The translations under genes and the position numbers were made by a program. A DNA stretch of 64,000 nucleotides from the NCBI GenBank assembly GCA_018136815.1, contig CM030936.1, forward strand, positions 4,230,474 to 4,294,473, read 5' to 3'. The notes under the pieces were generated by a model, which was given only the letters and a program-made list of their open reading frames with translations, ran no database searches and was not told where the DNA came from. Shown here one piece after another: positions 1-10,831 of this stretch. Source of the stretch: Isochrysis galbana (lineage: Eukaryota; Haptophyta; Isochrysidales; Isochrysidaceae). How positions within the stretch are numbered: the first letter of the stretch is position 1; each line of letters starts with the position of its first letter.

Positions 1-648
1 AAGCCCGCCTCATAGGCCTTCTTGATGGCATCCGTGTCATCCTCGGTCTTGGACGCTTGCATTGCACGTTGGCCCGGACGCACCGTGGAGCGCACCGCCT
101 CATGCTTATGGGCAATGGCCGCTGCCTCCACAAGGTTCTTGTGCACCATATCAGGCCTCTTGCGGTGCTCAACCTCCAAGGAGCCCCATGCCTTGTCCAC
201 TTCACGAAGGACTCCTTCTCCACATCCAATGAAGCTCGCTTTCTGAGTGGCGAAAGCTGTCTTGTTACTTGTCTCTTAGGGGTCTCTACCCTTGCACGCC
301 AAACTTGGGATCGAGCTCCGCCTTGGTCCATCTTCCAAGGACTCAAGGGCACCGCGCGCGAAGTCTCCGTGGCCGAGTTGTGCCTCGACATGAAAGCGAG
401 TTTCATTGGATGTGGAGAAGGAGTCCTTCGTGAAGTGGACAAGGCATGGGGCTCCTTGGAGGTTGAGCACCGCAAGAGGCCTGATATGGTGCACAAGAAC
501 CTTGTGGAGGCAGCGGCCATTGCCCATAAGCATGAGGCTGTGCGCTCCACGGTGCGTCCGGGCCAACGTGCAATGCAAGCGTCCAAGACCGAGGATGACA
601 CGGATGCTATCAAGAAGGCCTATGAGGCGGGCTTCAAGGCTGGCCAAG
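1..648. repeat. Scrambled copia-element fragments, part 1
   Basis: This stretch is a mosaic of the retrotransposon at 1947-7658. About 1-242 is gag in inverse orientation (matching roughly 2710-2956). About 243-296 is an inverted LTR end. About 297-325 is an inverted scrap of the RNase H region (near 6628-6655). About 326-648 is gag again, in forward orientation (near 2672-2998). The joins carry no target duplications. No intact reading frame survives, although gag stays open across short runs. It may be a template-switched retrotransposition product or an assembly error between near-identical copies. Confidence 0.85.
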
Positions 649-1038
649 GTGGACTCAACCGCCGATCACGTAACCGACACAAAAACAAAACCCCAACAAG
701 AACAAATGTTTTGCACACCACTTAGCCATAGCTAGGCCTTGTGTTCACGACACACATGAAGCCTTGCATGAAGCCTTGCGCTTCTCACCCCCCCTTGACC
801 TGATCCCCTGGAGAAGGGCAACAAATGAGGGATTCGCAAGGCAGCAAGATCTCAGATGCGAACCATGATCAGCCCACGGAACTTGGTGAACTTGTTCGCC
901 GCTAAGGGCTTCGTCATCATGTCGGCCACATTGAGCTCGGTCTGAACGTGGTAGACACGTAACACATTCTTCTGCGTGAGCTCACGCACGTAGAGCTCAC
1001 GACGATGGATGTGACGGGCCAAACCCTTCATGATGGAA
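649..1038 (-). repeat. Inverted LTR plus 3' end of copia pol
   Basis: About 649-782 is the reverse complement of the first half of the LTR. It is followed by the inverted polypurine tract (cccccc at about 779-786) and then, to about 1038, the inverted end of the polyprotein (the RNase H tail matching 7160-7345). The order is that of a genuine 3' end, so this is one continuous piece of a second copy in opposite orientation. Confidence 0.85.
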
Positions 1039-1946
1039 TTGTCCGACCAAGGCGTACTCGCTTGGAAGGCTGCGGCCATCGCCCATAAGCATGAGGCGGT
1101 GCGCTCCACGGTACGTCCGGGCCAACGTGCAATGCAAGCGACCAAGACCGAGGATGACACGGATGCCATCAAGAAGGCCTATGAGGCGGGCTTCAAGGCT
1201 GGCCAAGGTGGGCGTGGAGGTGGTAGGAGCAACAACAACAAGGACAAGAAGCCTTGCTCCCACTGCGACCGCATGCACACGGGCATCTGCTGGTCCAACC
1301 CCGACACCGCGCACTTGATCGATTGGGACAAGGTGCCGGAGGGCCTCCAAGCCAAGATCAAGGCCAACCTCTATGATGCCAAGATGAAGAAGGAAAACAA
1401 GCAAAGTGGTGGACGCCTCACCTTCACCTGCAACAAGATCTGTGCAACCACGACCAAGAACACCGAGGATGATGCCTTACGCATCCTCATCGACTCGGGC
1501 GCCACCGGGGCCGACTACTTCAACGACATCAGCTTCTTCCCGGACGGCGTGGATGAGACGCGCACGGACATGGTTGAGGTGGCAAGTGGCAAGGCAATCA
1601 AGACTTGGGGCACCGGCACCGCCAAGTTCCTTGCACTTGTGCGCCCCCAAGCCGGTGCACCCCTTGGATGGCATGTGGTCGAGAAGCCCGACGCATCATT
1701 TGGTCCATTCAAACGCAACATGCTCTCCACCCACAAGGCGTGCTCACGCAATGATGATATGAAGTGCATCATGGGCAAGGTGAATGGCTTTGAACTTCCG
1801 GGAGGTGCATTCATGCCTTTCACCATGGGTGACGACTCCCAAGGCTTCTATGTGGATGTACGGCCCATCCCCAAGGGCGAGACGACCAAGGCGTACTCGC
1901 TTGGACCGTACACCACCGACAAGCACAAGGACATGCACGCCACGCA
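1039..1946 (+). pseudogene. Truncated copia gag-protease copy
   Basis: A 20-bp patch copied from near 3671-3691 is followed, from about 1068, by a near-identical duplicate of gag and protease (matching roughly 2857-3738). It includes the CCHC-like knuckle CSHCDRMHTGIC and the protease motif DSGA. The copy stops exactly where the 5' LTR of the next element begins (1947), so gag is cut at codon level and the frame runs into the LTR to a stop at 1987. It differs from the main copy by scattered substitutions. Confidence 0.85.
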
Positions 1947-2204
1947 TGAGAAGCGCAAGGCTTCATACAAGGCTTCATGCAAGGCTTAATGTGCGTCGTG
2001 AACCCAAGGCCTAGCTATGGCTAGGTGGTGTGCAAAGCATTTGTTCTTGTTGGGGTTTTGTTTTTGTGTCGGTTACGTGACCGGCGGTTGAGTCGGTTAC
2101 GGCGGTTGAGTCGGTTACGGCGGTTGAGTCGTTTGAACGGACAACGGACCGTGCAAGGGTAGAGACCCCTAAGAGACAAGTAACAAGAAAGCTTTCGCCA
2201 CTCA
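1947..2204 (+). repeat. 5' LTR of copia-like element
   Basis: The LTR begins TGAGAAGCGC and is matched base for base over 253 bp by the 3' LTR at 7406-7658. It contains three tandem copies of an ~18-bp CGGTTACGGCGGTTGAGT unit. The end is set at ...CTCA, 2 bp before the primer-binding site. The last bases are less certain because the 3' LTR is cut after GCTTTCGCC. Confidence 0.85.
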
Positions 2205-2206
2205 TC

Positions 2207-2222
2207 TGGTACCCCCGCCGAG
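2207..2222 (+). other. Primer-binding site
   Basis: TGGTACCCCCGCCGAG lies 2 bp after the LTR and begins with TGG, as expected for the complement of a tRNA 3' CCA end. The same 16 bases occur beside the LTR of a second element (35786-35801, minus strand) and at 55072-55087. The implied tRNA acceptor would carry U72 and A73. The tRNA identity is not established. Confidence 0.75.
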
Positions 2223-2234
2223 AGACAAAGAGAC

Positions 2235-5200
2235 ATGGACAAGAACAATGACAAGATCTTCTTCTACAACAAGGATGGTGCTGAATGGAGAGCATTCAGG
2301 CCCAAGTTGCTCGCGATGGCCGGCAAGAACGGTTGCCGACGTGCGATGCTCAAGAACAAGACGGAAAGCGTCGATGACGCCAACAAGGACAAGGAAGCCA
2401 CCCAGGTGGAACTCAACAAGGCATATGACCTCCTCATCATGTGCATCAAGGATGACAAGCTTGTGGCCACCTTGGATGTGCTCTACACGGATGAGGAGGA
2501 AGAGAAGTACGACGGCCACCGTGCGTTCAAACACATCGACGAGTTGCACGTGGCGGTCAACACCGAAGACAAGGCCGAAGACAAGAAGATGGAGTATGAC
2601 ACACTCAAGATGACCAACCTCCAGGAGTTCCCCTCAAGGGAGGAGGTCACCAACCGCTTTGACAACATGTTTGGCATCTTCCAAGGACTCAAGGGCACCG
2701 CGCGCGAAGTCTCCGTGGCCGAGTTGTGCCTCGACATGAAAGCGAGCTTCATTGGATGTGGAGAAGGAGTCCTTCGTGAAGTGGACAAGGCATGGGGCTC
2801 CTTGGAAGTTGAGCACCGCAAGAGGCCTGATATGGTGCACAAGAACCTTGTGGAGGCGGCGGCCATCGCCCATAAGCATGAGGCGGTGCGCTCCACGGTG
2901 CGTCCGGGCCAACGTGCAATGCAAGCGACCAAGACCGAGGATGACACGGATGCCATCAAGAAGGCCTATGAGGCGGGCTTCAAGGCTGGCCAAGGTGGGC
3001 GTGGAGGTGGTAGGAGCAACAACAACAAGGACAAGAAGCCTTGCTCCCACTGCGACCGCATGCACACGGGCATCTGCTGGTCCAACCCCGACACCGCGCA
3101 CTTGATCGATTGGGACAAGGTGCCGGAGGGCCTCCAAGCCAAGATCAAGGCCAACCTCTATGATGCCAAGATGAAGAAGGAAAACAAGCAAAGTGGTGGA
3201 CGCCTCACCTTCACCTGCAACAAGATCTGTGCAACCACGACAAAGAACACCGAGGATGATGCCTTACGCATCCTCATCGACTCGGGCGCCACCGGGGCGG
3301 ACTACTTCAACGACATCAGCTTCTTCCCGGACGGCGTGGATGAGACGCGCACGGACACGGTTGAGGTGGCAAGTGGCAAGGCAATCAAGACTTGGGGCAC
3401 CGGCACCGCCAAGTTCCTTGCACTTGTGCGCCCCCAAGTTGGTGCACCCCTTGGATGGCATGTGGTCGAGAAGCCCGACGCATCATTTGGTCCATTCAAA
3501 CGCAACATGCTCTCCACCCACAAGGCGTGCTCACGCAATGATGATATGAAGTGCATCATGGGCAAGGTGAATGGCTTTGAACTTCCGGGAGGTGCATTCA
3601 TGCCTTTCACCATGGGTGACGACTCCCAAGGCTTCTATGTGGATGTACGGCCCATCCCCAAGGGCGAGACGACCAAGGCGTACTCGCTTGGACCGTACAC
3701 CACCGACAAGCACAAGGACATGCACGCCACGCATGAGGAGGCAAAGGAGATTTGGCGCGCGCGACTTGGATCGCCTAGCGATGATCGCCTCCGCCGCCTG
3801 CCGGACTACTCCGTCGACGTGCCCGCCAACCTCAAGCGCCTTCAAGCAAGGAAGGCGGAAGACGTCAACGAGGTCGCGCTCAAGGCCAATGCGCAACGTC
3901 GACCCGGAGGCGGAGGAGGAGGACCATGGATGACAAGCGCCGTCGGGGACGTTATCACCAACGACATCCTCACTATGCCTTGCCGCAGCGTGCTCACGGG
4001 CTACAAGTACGTGGACGTGTTCTACGACGTCTTCTCCGGCCTCGTGTTCGCGTATCCCATGCGCTTCAAGTCGGAGCATCCAACGATGTTGCAGCGCTTC
4101 TTGGCGGACACGCAAGGGTTCTTCATCGTGAAGCGCTTGCACTCGGACAATGAGCCCGTGCTCAAGAGCGACAAGGTGCAAGAGATTTGCGATAGCAACT
4201 TGATCCGCAAGCAAGAGAGCAACCCGTACGAGCCGTGGGGCAACCCTGCGGAAATCGCGGTCAAGTTGCTCGAGCGCACCATGCGTCCATTGCTCCTGGG
4301 GTGCAATGCCCCCCAAGAGTATTGGGAGTTTGCGCTCTATCCCGCGATGGTGATCATCAACCGCATCCCCGGCGCCAAAGACACTGCTCCTCCTCTAGTG
4401 CGTGCCGGCATCCGCCACACGGTCAACCTGAGCATGCTCAAGGTGTTCGGTTGCAAGGCCATCGTGCAAAAGCCCAAGGCGTACCGCGACAACAACTTGT
4501 CGGAGCAAGCACAAGAGTGCATCTACTTGGGCCCGGCACGCTACCACACGGGCAACATCTTCATGTCGCTCGAGACGGGCAAGGTGTTTGTGAGCGGTGT
4601 GCACGCCACCTTCATGGAGACCGAGTTCCCGTGGAAAACCACGAGGGGGGGTGAGATCCCCATTGACAAGACCGACCAATACGGCAAGATGCATGGCTCA
4701 ATCTACGCGTTTGGCATCCCGGAGGACCACGAGGATCCGGACTACACGCCCTCGGAGCATTCCTACTCGGGCCCCATCACGGAGGTGGAAGAGGACAATA
4801 GCGACAATGCCTCCGACACCACGTCGCCTATCCGAGCTCCTCAACGTCACCGCCGCATCATCGAGTCCGATGAGGAGGATAACGATACGCTGACGCCAAG
4901 TGGCGAAGTGCAACGCGGGCCATTCGAGTCGGAAGATGGCAAGGAGGACACCGCACCACGCCGCTCAAGCCGCATCGCGGGAGAGGAGCTCCCGTACACG
5001 GTGATGGACTACTCCACCTTGGGCAACGACAACACTGTCTTTGGCGACGAGAGTGCAAGCGAGTACTCGGCGTCGATGTGCCACAAGATCTTGATGGCGA
5101 CCGAGGTGTGCGACGACGCCATCTACATCGGCTTCCCAAAGCCCTTTAAGCCGCACCAACTCAAGTACCTACCACAAGATGAACAAGACTTGTGGGAGGA

Positions 5201-7341
5201 GGCACGCATGAAGGAGTACAACACCTTGGTGACCAACAAGACCTTCATCGACGAGAAGCCAATCAAGGAAGTGGGACGCGCCATCCCACTAGGTGAGACT
5301 CTCCGCTACAAGCGCGACGGCATCCGCAAGTCGCGCATGTACGTGCAAGGGTTCCGCCAAGTCCCGGGCATTGACTTTGACCTATCGTACTCGCCAACCA
5401 TCTCCCATGGCGGCTTTCGACTGTTCTGCGTCATCTCCGTCATCATGTGCACGTACAAGGGCGCCGCCGATGCCATCTCCGCGTACACGCAGAGCGAGTT
5501 GCCCCCCAACGAGCGCGTTTGGGTACGCATGCCCAAGAACTACCGCAAGTACGATGAACACGGACAAGAGCTAGCGGCCCTCTTGGGACAATCGCTCTAT
5601 GGCTTGGTGCAATCCGGCCGCAATTGGTGGCTCAAGTTGTCCATGTGGCTTGAGGCATTTGGCTTCATCGTGGCGTTCAGCGAGCCATGCCTCTACGTAC
5701 TCCGTGATGAGGATTCCTTCATGGTCATGGCCACGTACGTGGACGACATGCCGTGGGGCTCCAATGACATGAAGCTCGTGCGCAAGGTGTTTGAGGCCAT
5801 GAAGAAGGATGGCTTTAGGCTCACTTGGCATGAAGGTCTCGATGAAGTACTTGGAGCCCAACTCAAGGAAGTGAGTGATGGAATCATTCTTCACCAAGGA
5901 GACTACATCAACAAGTTGGTGGGCGCGCACCTCGAAGAGATGACCAAGTACGAGGAACTTTGACCTATCGTACTCGCCAACCATCTCCCATGGCGGCTTT
6001 CGACTGTTCTGCGTCATCTCCGTCATCATGTGCACGTACAAGGGCGCCGCCGATGCCATCTCCGCGTACACGCAGAGCGAGTTGCCCCCCAACGAGCGCG
6101 TTTGGGTACGCATGCCCAAGAACTACCGCAAGTACGATGAACACGGACAAGAGCTAGCGGCCCTCTTGGGACAATCGCTCTATGGCTTGGTGCAATCCGG
6201 CCGCAATTGGTGGCTCAAGTTGTCCATGTGGCTTGAGGCATTTGGCTTCATCGTGGCGTTCAGCGAGCCATGCCTCTACGTACTCCGTGATGAGGATTCC
6301 TTCATGGTCATGGCCACGTACGTGGACGACATGCCGTGGGGCTCCAATGACATGAAGCTCGTGCGCAAGGTGTTTGAGGCCATGAAGAAGGATGGCTTTA
6401 GGCTCACTTGGCATGAAGGTCTCGATGAAGTACTTGGAGCCCAACTCAAGGAAGTGAGTGATGGAATCATTCTTCACCAAGGAGACTACATCAACAAGTT
6501 GGTGGGCGCGCACCTCGAAGAGATGACCAAGTACGAGGACACGCTGCGCAACACCGTCGACACACCATGCAACTCGTACCTCGGCAAGGACGTCGTCGAG
6601 GCGCAAGACGAGAAAGAGCGGATCAAGGCGGAGCTCGATCCCAAGTTTGGCACCAAGTACCGCGGCCTCGTCGGTAGTCTCCTCTACGCCGCCGTGGTGA
6701 GCAACCCCGACATCTCGTACACGGTGGGCCAACTTTGCCGCGCGATGTCGTTCCCCACCGTGAACCTTTGGCACGCGGCGCTGCATTGCCTTCTCTACCT
6801 CAAGAACCGTGGCACCATGGGCCTCAAGTACTACAAGAACAATGGCGATAGCCCCATCATCGGCCTCTTTCGTCAAGGTGAAGGCATGGTACGCGGCATG
6901 GTCGACGCATCGTGGGACGTAGTACGTTCGACGAGCGGCTGGCTCATCTTCATCAATGGCAGCCTCGTCGATTGGGGCAGCAAGCGCCAAAACAGCATCT
7001 CCTTGTCGGCCAACGAAGCGGAAACGATGGCGGCCTCCCTCGCTTCGCAGCGTATCGAGAACTTCCGTAACACGCTCGCGGATCTCGGTTGGAAGCAAGC
7101 GGAACCAAGCCCGCTCTTGTCCGACAGCAAGGGTGCAAAGGCACTCGCGGACAATCCCATCATGAAGGGTTTGGCCCGTCACATCCATCGTCGTGAGCTC
7201 TACGTGCGTGAGCTCACGCAGAAGAATGTGTTACGTGTCTACCACGTTCAGACCGAGCTCAATGTGGCCGACATGATGACGAAGCCCTTAGCTGCGAACA
7301 AGTTCACCAAGTTCCGTGGGCTGATCATGGTTCGCATTTGA
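2235..7341 (+). pseudogene. Ty1/copia gag-pol polyprotein, frame broken by a 583-bp duplication
   Basis: The ATG lies 12 bp after the primer-binding site. In order it encodes: gag (residues 1 to about 265); a zinc knuckle CSHCDRMHTGIC (about 270, spacing C-x2-C-x3-H-x3-C, shorter than the usual CX2CX4HX4C); a protease motif DSGA (about 348); an integrase core with D in YVDVFYD, D in LHSDNEP and E in the NPAE/LLERTMR stretch; reverse transcriptase with the YVDD box (about 1168); and RNase H ending in the ADMMTKPL motif. The order protease-integrase-RT-RNase H is diagnostic of copia. The first frame stops at 5963. A second frame, 6028-7341, continues RT and RNase H. The break is caused only by a tandem copy of 5374-5956 at 5957-6539 (583 bp, not divisible by three). 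Without it the frame would be about 1,507 codons. It is probably recently active, or misassembled. Confidence 0.93.
5374..6539 (+). repeat. Exact 583-bp tandem duplication inside reverse transcriptase
   Basis: 5374-5956 and 5957-6539 appear identical wherever I compared them, from ACTTTGACCTATCG to GTACGAGGA. The unit covers the central RT including YVDD. The copy shifts frame by +1 and gives an immediate TGA at 5961-5963. Confidence 0.9.
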
Positions 7342-7393
7342 GATCTTGCTGCCTTGCGAATCCCTCATTTGTTGCCCTTCTCCGGGGGATCAG

Positions 7394-7405
7394 GTCAAGG
7401 GGGGG
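7394..7405 (+). other. Polypurine tract
   Basis: GTCAAGGGGGGG lies directly before the 3' LTR start (TGAGAAG, 7406), the normal position for plus-strand priming in LTR elements. The inverted equivalent is at about 779-790. Confidence 0.75.
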
Positions 7406-7658
7406 TGAGAAGCGCAAGGCTTCATACAAGGCTTCATGCAAGGCTTAATGTGCGTCGTGAACCCAAGGCCTAGCTATGGCTAGGTGGTGTGCAAAGCATT
7501 TGTTCTTGTTGGGGTTTTGTTTTTGTGTCGGTTACGTGACCGGCGGTTGAGTCGGTTACGGCGGTTGAGTCGGTTACGGCGGTTGAGTCGTTTGAACGGA
7601 CAACGGACCGTGCAAGGGTAGAGACCCCTAAGAGACAAGTAACAAGAAAGCTTTCGCC
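7406..7658 (+). repeat. 3' LTR of copia-like element, cut at its end
   Basis: It is identical to 1947-2199 over 253 bp. The last few bases are replaced by inverted pol sequence from 7659, so no target-site duplication can be read. Confidence 0.88.
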
Positions 7659-8090
7659 GCGGGATAGAGCGCAAACTCCCAATACTCTTGGGGGGCATTG
7701 CACCCCAGGAGCAATGGACGCATGGTGCGCTCGAGCAACTTGACCGCGATTTCCGCAGGGTTGCCCCACGGCTCGTACGGGTTGCTCTCTTGCTTGCGGA
7801 TCAAGTTGCTATCGCAAATCTCTTGCACCTTGTCGCTCTTGAGCACGGGCTCATTGTCCGAGTGCAAGCGCTTCACGATGAAGAACCCTTGCGTGTCCGC
7901 GGGCAACTCGCTCTGCGTGTACGCGGAGATGGCGTCGGCGGCGCCCTTGTACGTGCACATGATGACGGAGATGACGCAGAACAGTCGAAAGCCGCCATGG
8001 GAGATGGTTGGCGAGTACGAGAGGTCAAAGTCAATGCCCGGTACTTGGCGGAAGCCTTGCACGTACATGCGCGACTTGCGACGGCGGTTG
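7659..8090 (-). repeat. Inverted, internally deleted copia pol fragment
   Basis: This is the reverse complement of the integrase region near 4344-4109, joined directly to the reverse complement of RT near 5500-5330. About 1.2 kb between them is missing. It sits between a full LTR (7406-7658) and an LTR end (8091-8178), both in forward orientation, giving an LTR-inverted core-LTR arrangement. Confidence 0.85.
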
Positions 8091-8178
8091 AGTCGTTTGA
8101 ACGGACAACGGACCGTGCAAGGGTAGAGACCCCTAAGAGACAAGTAACAAGACAGCTTTCGCCACTCATCTGGTACCC
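8091..8178 (+). repeat. Partial LTR plus start of primer-binding site
   Basis: It matches the last ~100 bp of the LTR and continues CTCATCTGGTACCC. The primer-binding site is therefore retained for 7 bases before the sequence changes at 8179. Confidence 0.85.
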
Positions 8179-8430
8179 GACAAGGGCACACTAACTTGGA
8201 TACTCAATGTTGCTGTTACGAGGGACGCACAAAAACGTCTCCTCCAATTGTCACAACATTTGTACGTATCGGACCTTCTCGAACGCTATGGATCATACAT
8301 CGATTCGTCCAATTCACGCCACTTTGACACTCCTTTCGGGCCATGTACGTGGACGACATGCCATGGGGTGAGAGCCGTTTCAACCACCGGTGAACGGATC
8401 GTGCGCAAGGGTAGAGACCCCATGTTAGTA
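8179..8430 (+). pseudogene. Fragment of a different copia reverse transcriptase, then scraps of the first element
   Basis: Frame 8179-8340 reads GTLTWILNV, then VTRDAQKRLLQLSQ, then YVSDLLERYG, the conserved copia RT C-terminal pattern (G-x-L-x-W-x-L... LSQ... Y...LL-x-R-[FY]-G). It is not from the neighbouring element. 8341-8367 is a short piece around that element's YVDDMPWG codons. About 8390-8425 resembles the LTR stretch CAAGGGTAGAGACCCC. There is no intact gene. Confidence 0.65.
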
Positions 8431-8442
8431 GGTATGAATTAG

Positions 8443-8457
8443 TGTTTGACCGCCCTA
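8443..8457 (-). repeat. TAGGGCGGTCAAACA transposon terminus (inverted)
   Basis: TGTTTGACCGCCCTA. Read on the minus strand, the next ~40 bases resemble those after the terminus at 10418. It therefore belongs to the same family but points away from it. Confidence 0.75.
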
Positions 8458-8540
8458 TTATTACTCACAGGGTGCCACATGCAATATTGCGTAGTAACAT
8501 CAATGAGGACAGCCTCCTTTATCCCCCACTATACGAGTGC

Positions 8541-10241
8541 TCAAAGCCATTGGAACTGAACCGAGATGGTCTCTGGTTCATCGGTTACCTCGAGCTCCAC
8601 TTCCAACCGCTTCAACGCACCATGTTGCGTTGCAGTAGTAGCGGCAACATCAACAATTGGATGATCTAGCAAGCTTTTTCGCTCCAACCTCGTGACAATC
8701 GTTGACAAGATTCCGGTGCTCATGAGATGTTCATCACGTACAAGCTTCCGGGCTACATAGCTCCACATGGGTCGACCGTCGACGGATTCTTCAGGCGCGT
8801 TGAGCAGCACGTCGCCCATTGTCTCAGCGTAGCGCCCGCTGAGCTCGAATGGAGTTAGGGGCGCTTCATCGCCGTCGGCATGCCGGTCTTTGATGGGCCG
8901 ACCGGACTTGAGGCTGCACGCGCCTCTCGCGAAGTGATGCACAGCCAAGAAGCAACCGTGCGGCATCATATCCACTACCCGATCTAGCATTGCGCGGTGC
9001 ATGAAGCGCGAGACAACAACCAGGCGCAGCGGCGAGACCTGGCCTCCAGTACCCACTGCTTTCTCGTTTGCATCAGGGCGCGAAATCAATCCACTTCCGG
9101 GACCTGCAGCATCCAAGCTGCCAAACTCCGACGCCAAAACTCCTCCTCCGAGCTCCTTCCTGAGATCACACAACAGTGGCCGCACAACGCTGACTACACC
9201 TTCTCGTCGCGCAAATTTGCTGAGGTGATTCAAAGAGAGGGGCTGGTTATCCACACCAACCACCTGTCGCCATGGGGAAAGCAAATTGGGAAGTGAAATT
9301 GGGAAGGCAAAGTGCGCCGCAACGTCTTTCAGATTCCCTAGCAAAAAGGAGGGGCAAGAGCGCCAAGAGAATGGGCCACCGAATCAATTTGCGCACACAA
9401 CGGACGATACTCGTACGCTGGGGATTTCGCAGCCGCTGTGAACATCGTATGTGACGATCAGCCCACACAAATATGATGGCGAGGAATGGCATGCTCGTCA
9501 AGGATGAGCTTCATACGCAATGCCTCTCACCTCCCAACACCCTCGTGTTGCCAGGTATATAGCATCCCGCCCACGACCACACCCGAGATCGATTGCACGC
9601 CATCGACGGACGAGAGAAGCACCAGACGCTTCATTGCTTCGCGGACATTGGGCTGTGCACAATCTTTCGACATCATCAATCACGACCGGCAAGTGCGGGG
9701 AAGGCTCCCACAGTCGTCGTGAGGTTGTCCCACGCTCCGTAATACCTAGAACTTCAGCTGCATCCCATAGCTCCTTAGTGCATGAAAGCGCCTCAACCAC
9801 TCGCCACCGACTGCCGTCGAAGGCTTTCAGCGCAGCCTGTAACTCGTCACTGGTTGCTATCACCACCAAATCGCACGGTGGTGGCGGCAACTCGCTGGTC
9901 CTGTCCCTCACATCGCAGAGAGGCAGGCTTGTGGAGCCACAAAGGTGACCAGTAGAGTACTCCTGCGGTGAGCGAGTGTCGACCAGCGGCAAACCACGGC
10001 GCATCAGAGACGAGAGAATCGCCGTCAATCTGGCTGGGGTGCGCTCGCTCCCAGATGCTGGTGGGGGCACACGGCCGCCGTACAGCAAGTGCATCACTAG
10101 AGCAGATGCGGCGGCCGTCGCGCCTGCCAAGAATGCACTGCGGGCACTGCTTGCCCGCCCGTGGCTGCGAGAGAGCCAAGACGCCCGTAATGTGTACGCG
10201 ACCATCGCGGTAGCTGCGCCCGCGACAAGTGCCGTCCGCAT
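8541..10241 (-). CDS. Rhodanese-like and SAM-dependent methyltransferase protein (two exons)
   Basis: Exon 1 is 10241-9531 (ATG at 10241, 237 residues). Exon 2 is 9263-8541 (240 residues plus stop). The 267-bp intron begins GTGAGAG and ends GACAG, and both joins are phase 0, giving RGCWE/VVGVDNQ. The N-terminus has a hydrophobic stretch (1-20 and 36-55: possible transit peptide or membrane anchor). Residues about 75-165 look rhodanese-like (LPLVDTRSPQEYSTGH). The usual active-site Cys loop is replaced by VVIATSDE, so this domain is probably not a sulfurtransferase. Residues 216-231 hold the class I methyltransferase motif AIDLGCGRGRDAIYLA, followed by GVDNQ, then LRLVVVSRFMHR and PHGCFLAVHHFARGA. 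The layout resembles bacterial rhodanese-methyltransferase fusions. The substrate is unknown. The last ~60 residues after YVARK do not resemble the family and may hide another intron or a transposon-derived tail. Confidence 0.8.
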
Positions 10242-10417
10242 ACCCCTCGCGCCCGCCCTGGGCAAAAGCGGCGCCGAGTATGCAGCTCGGCCACAGACGC
10301 CGACGCGCGCGCGGCGATGGCCGACGGAGGAAGAAAGCCGACCACAGACCACTCTCCATCCTAGATGTGAACTCTTTACTGCCGGGACCGCGGCAGACAA
10401 AAGGAAATCTTGTATGG

Positions 10418-10590
10418 TAGGGCGGTCAAACACTGATTTATAACTACTGACATGTGGGCGGGGCTGCATTTTTGACCGTCCCCCCAAGCCCATAAAAAAA
10501 CTCCCGGGGGGCTTACCTGCCGCCACGAAAAATTCCCGAGGAAAATGGTGGGTTCCCCCCCCCCCCTCGCGCCCCCTCTGCGTCACGCGC
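10418..10590 (+). repeat. TAGGGCGGTCAAACA family, copy A1
   Basis: It starts TAGGGCGGTCAAACA and shares an ordered block with copies at 14713 and 18379: GGGCTGCATTTTTGACCGT, an AATAAAAA-like stretch, CTGCCGCCACGAAAA and GTCACGCGC. This ~170-bp head has no coding potential and resembles a non-autonomous DNA transposon end. Confidence 0.75.
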
Positions 10591-10640
10591 AAGGCTAGGG
10601 CAGGGTTAAGCCCATTAACAAGTTAATGGCATTAATGTGC
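10591..10640 (+). repeat. Terminus of a hAT-like repeat (AAGGCTAGGGC...GTTAA)
   Basis: AAGGCTAGGGCAGGGTTAAG is followed by CCCATTAACAAGTTAATGG. The same terminus with GTTAA-rich subterminal repeats occurs at 22372 and, inverted, at 24755-24768. No partner end was found nearby. Confidence 0.55.
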
Positions 10641-10831
10641 GGTTTAAAAGTAACCGGCGTTCACCTCAGCGACATTCTGGACTCTTCGGCTTTCGCTCTT
10701 CCGCTGACGTCAGCGCTGTCGCTCTGGCGCCAGCCCTTCGTCAGCGGTCGAGCCCTCTCCTCCGGAGAGCGAGCCACGCACGGCTACTCCGCCGGCGCGC
10801 CACACGCGCCGGCTCCGCCGCCGGCTGCGTC

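Noticed and set aside
6154-7188. 344-codon minus-strand frame opposite RT/RNase H
   Set aside because: Antisense shadow. The plus strand carries the conserved catalytic motifs.
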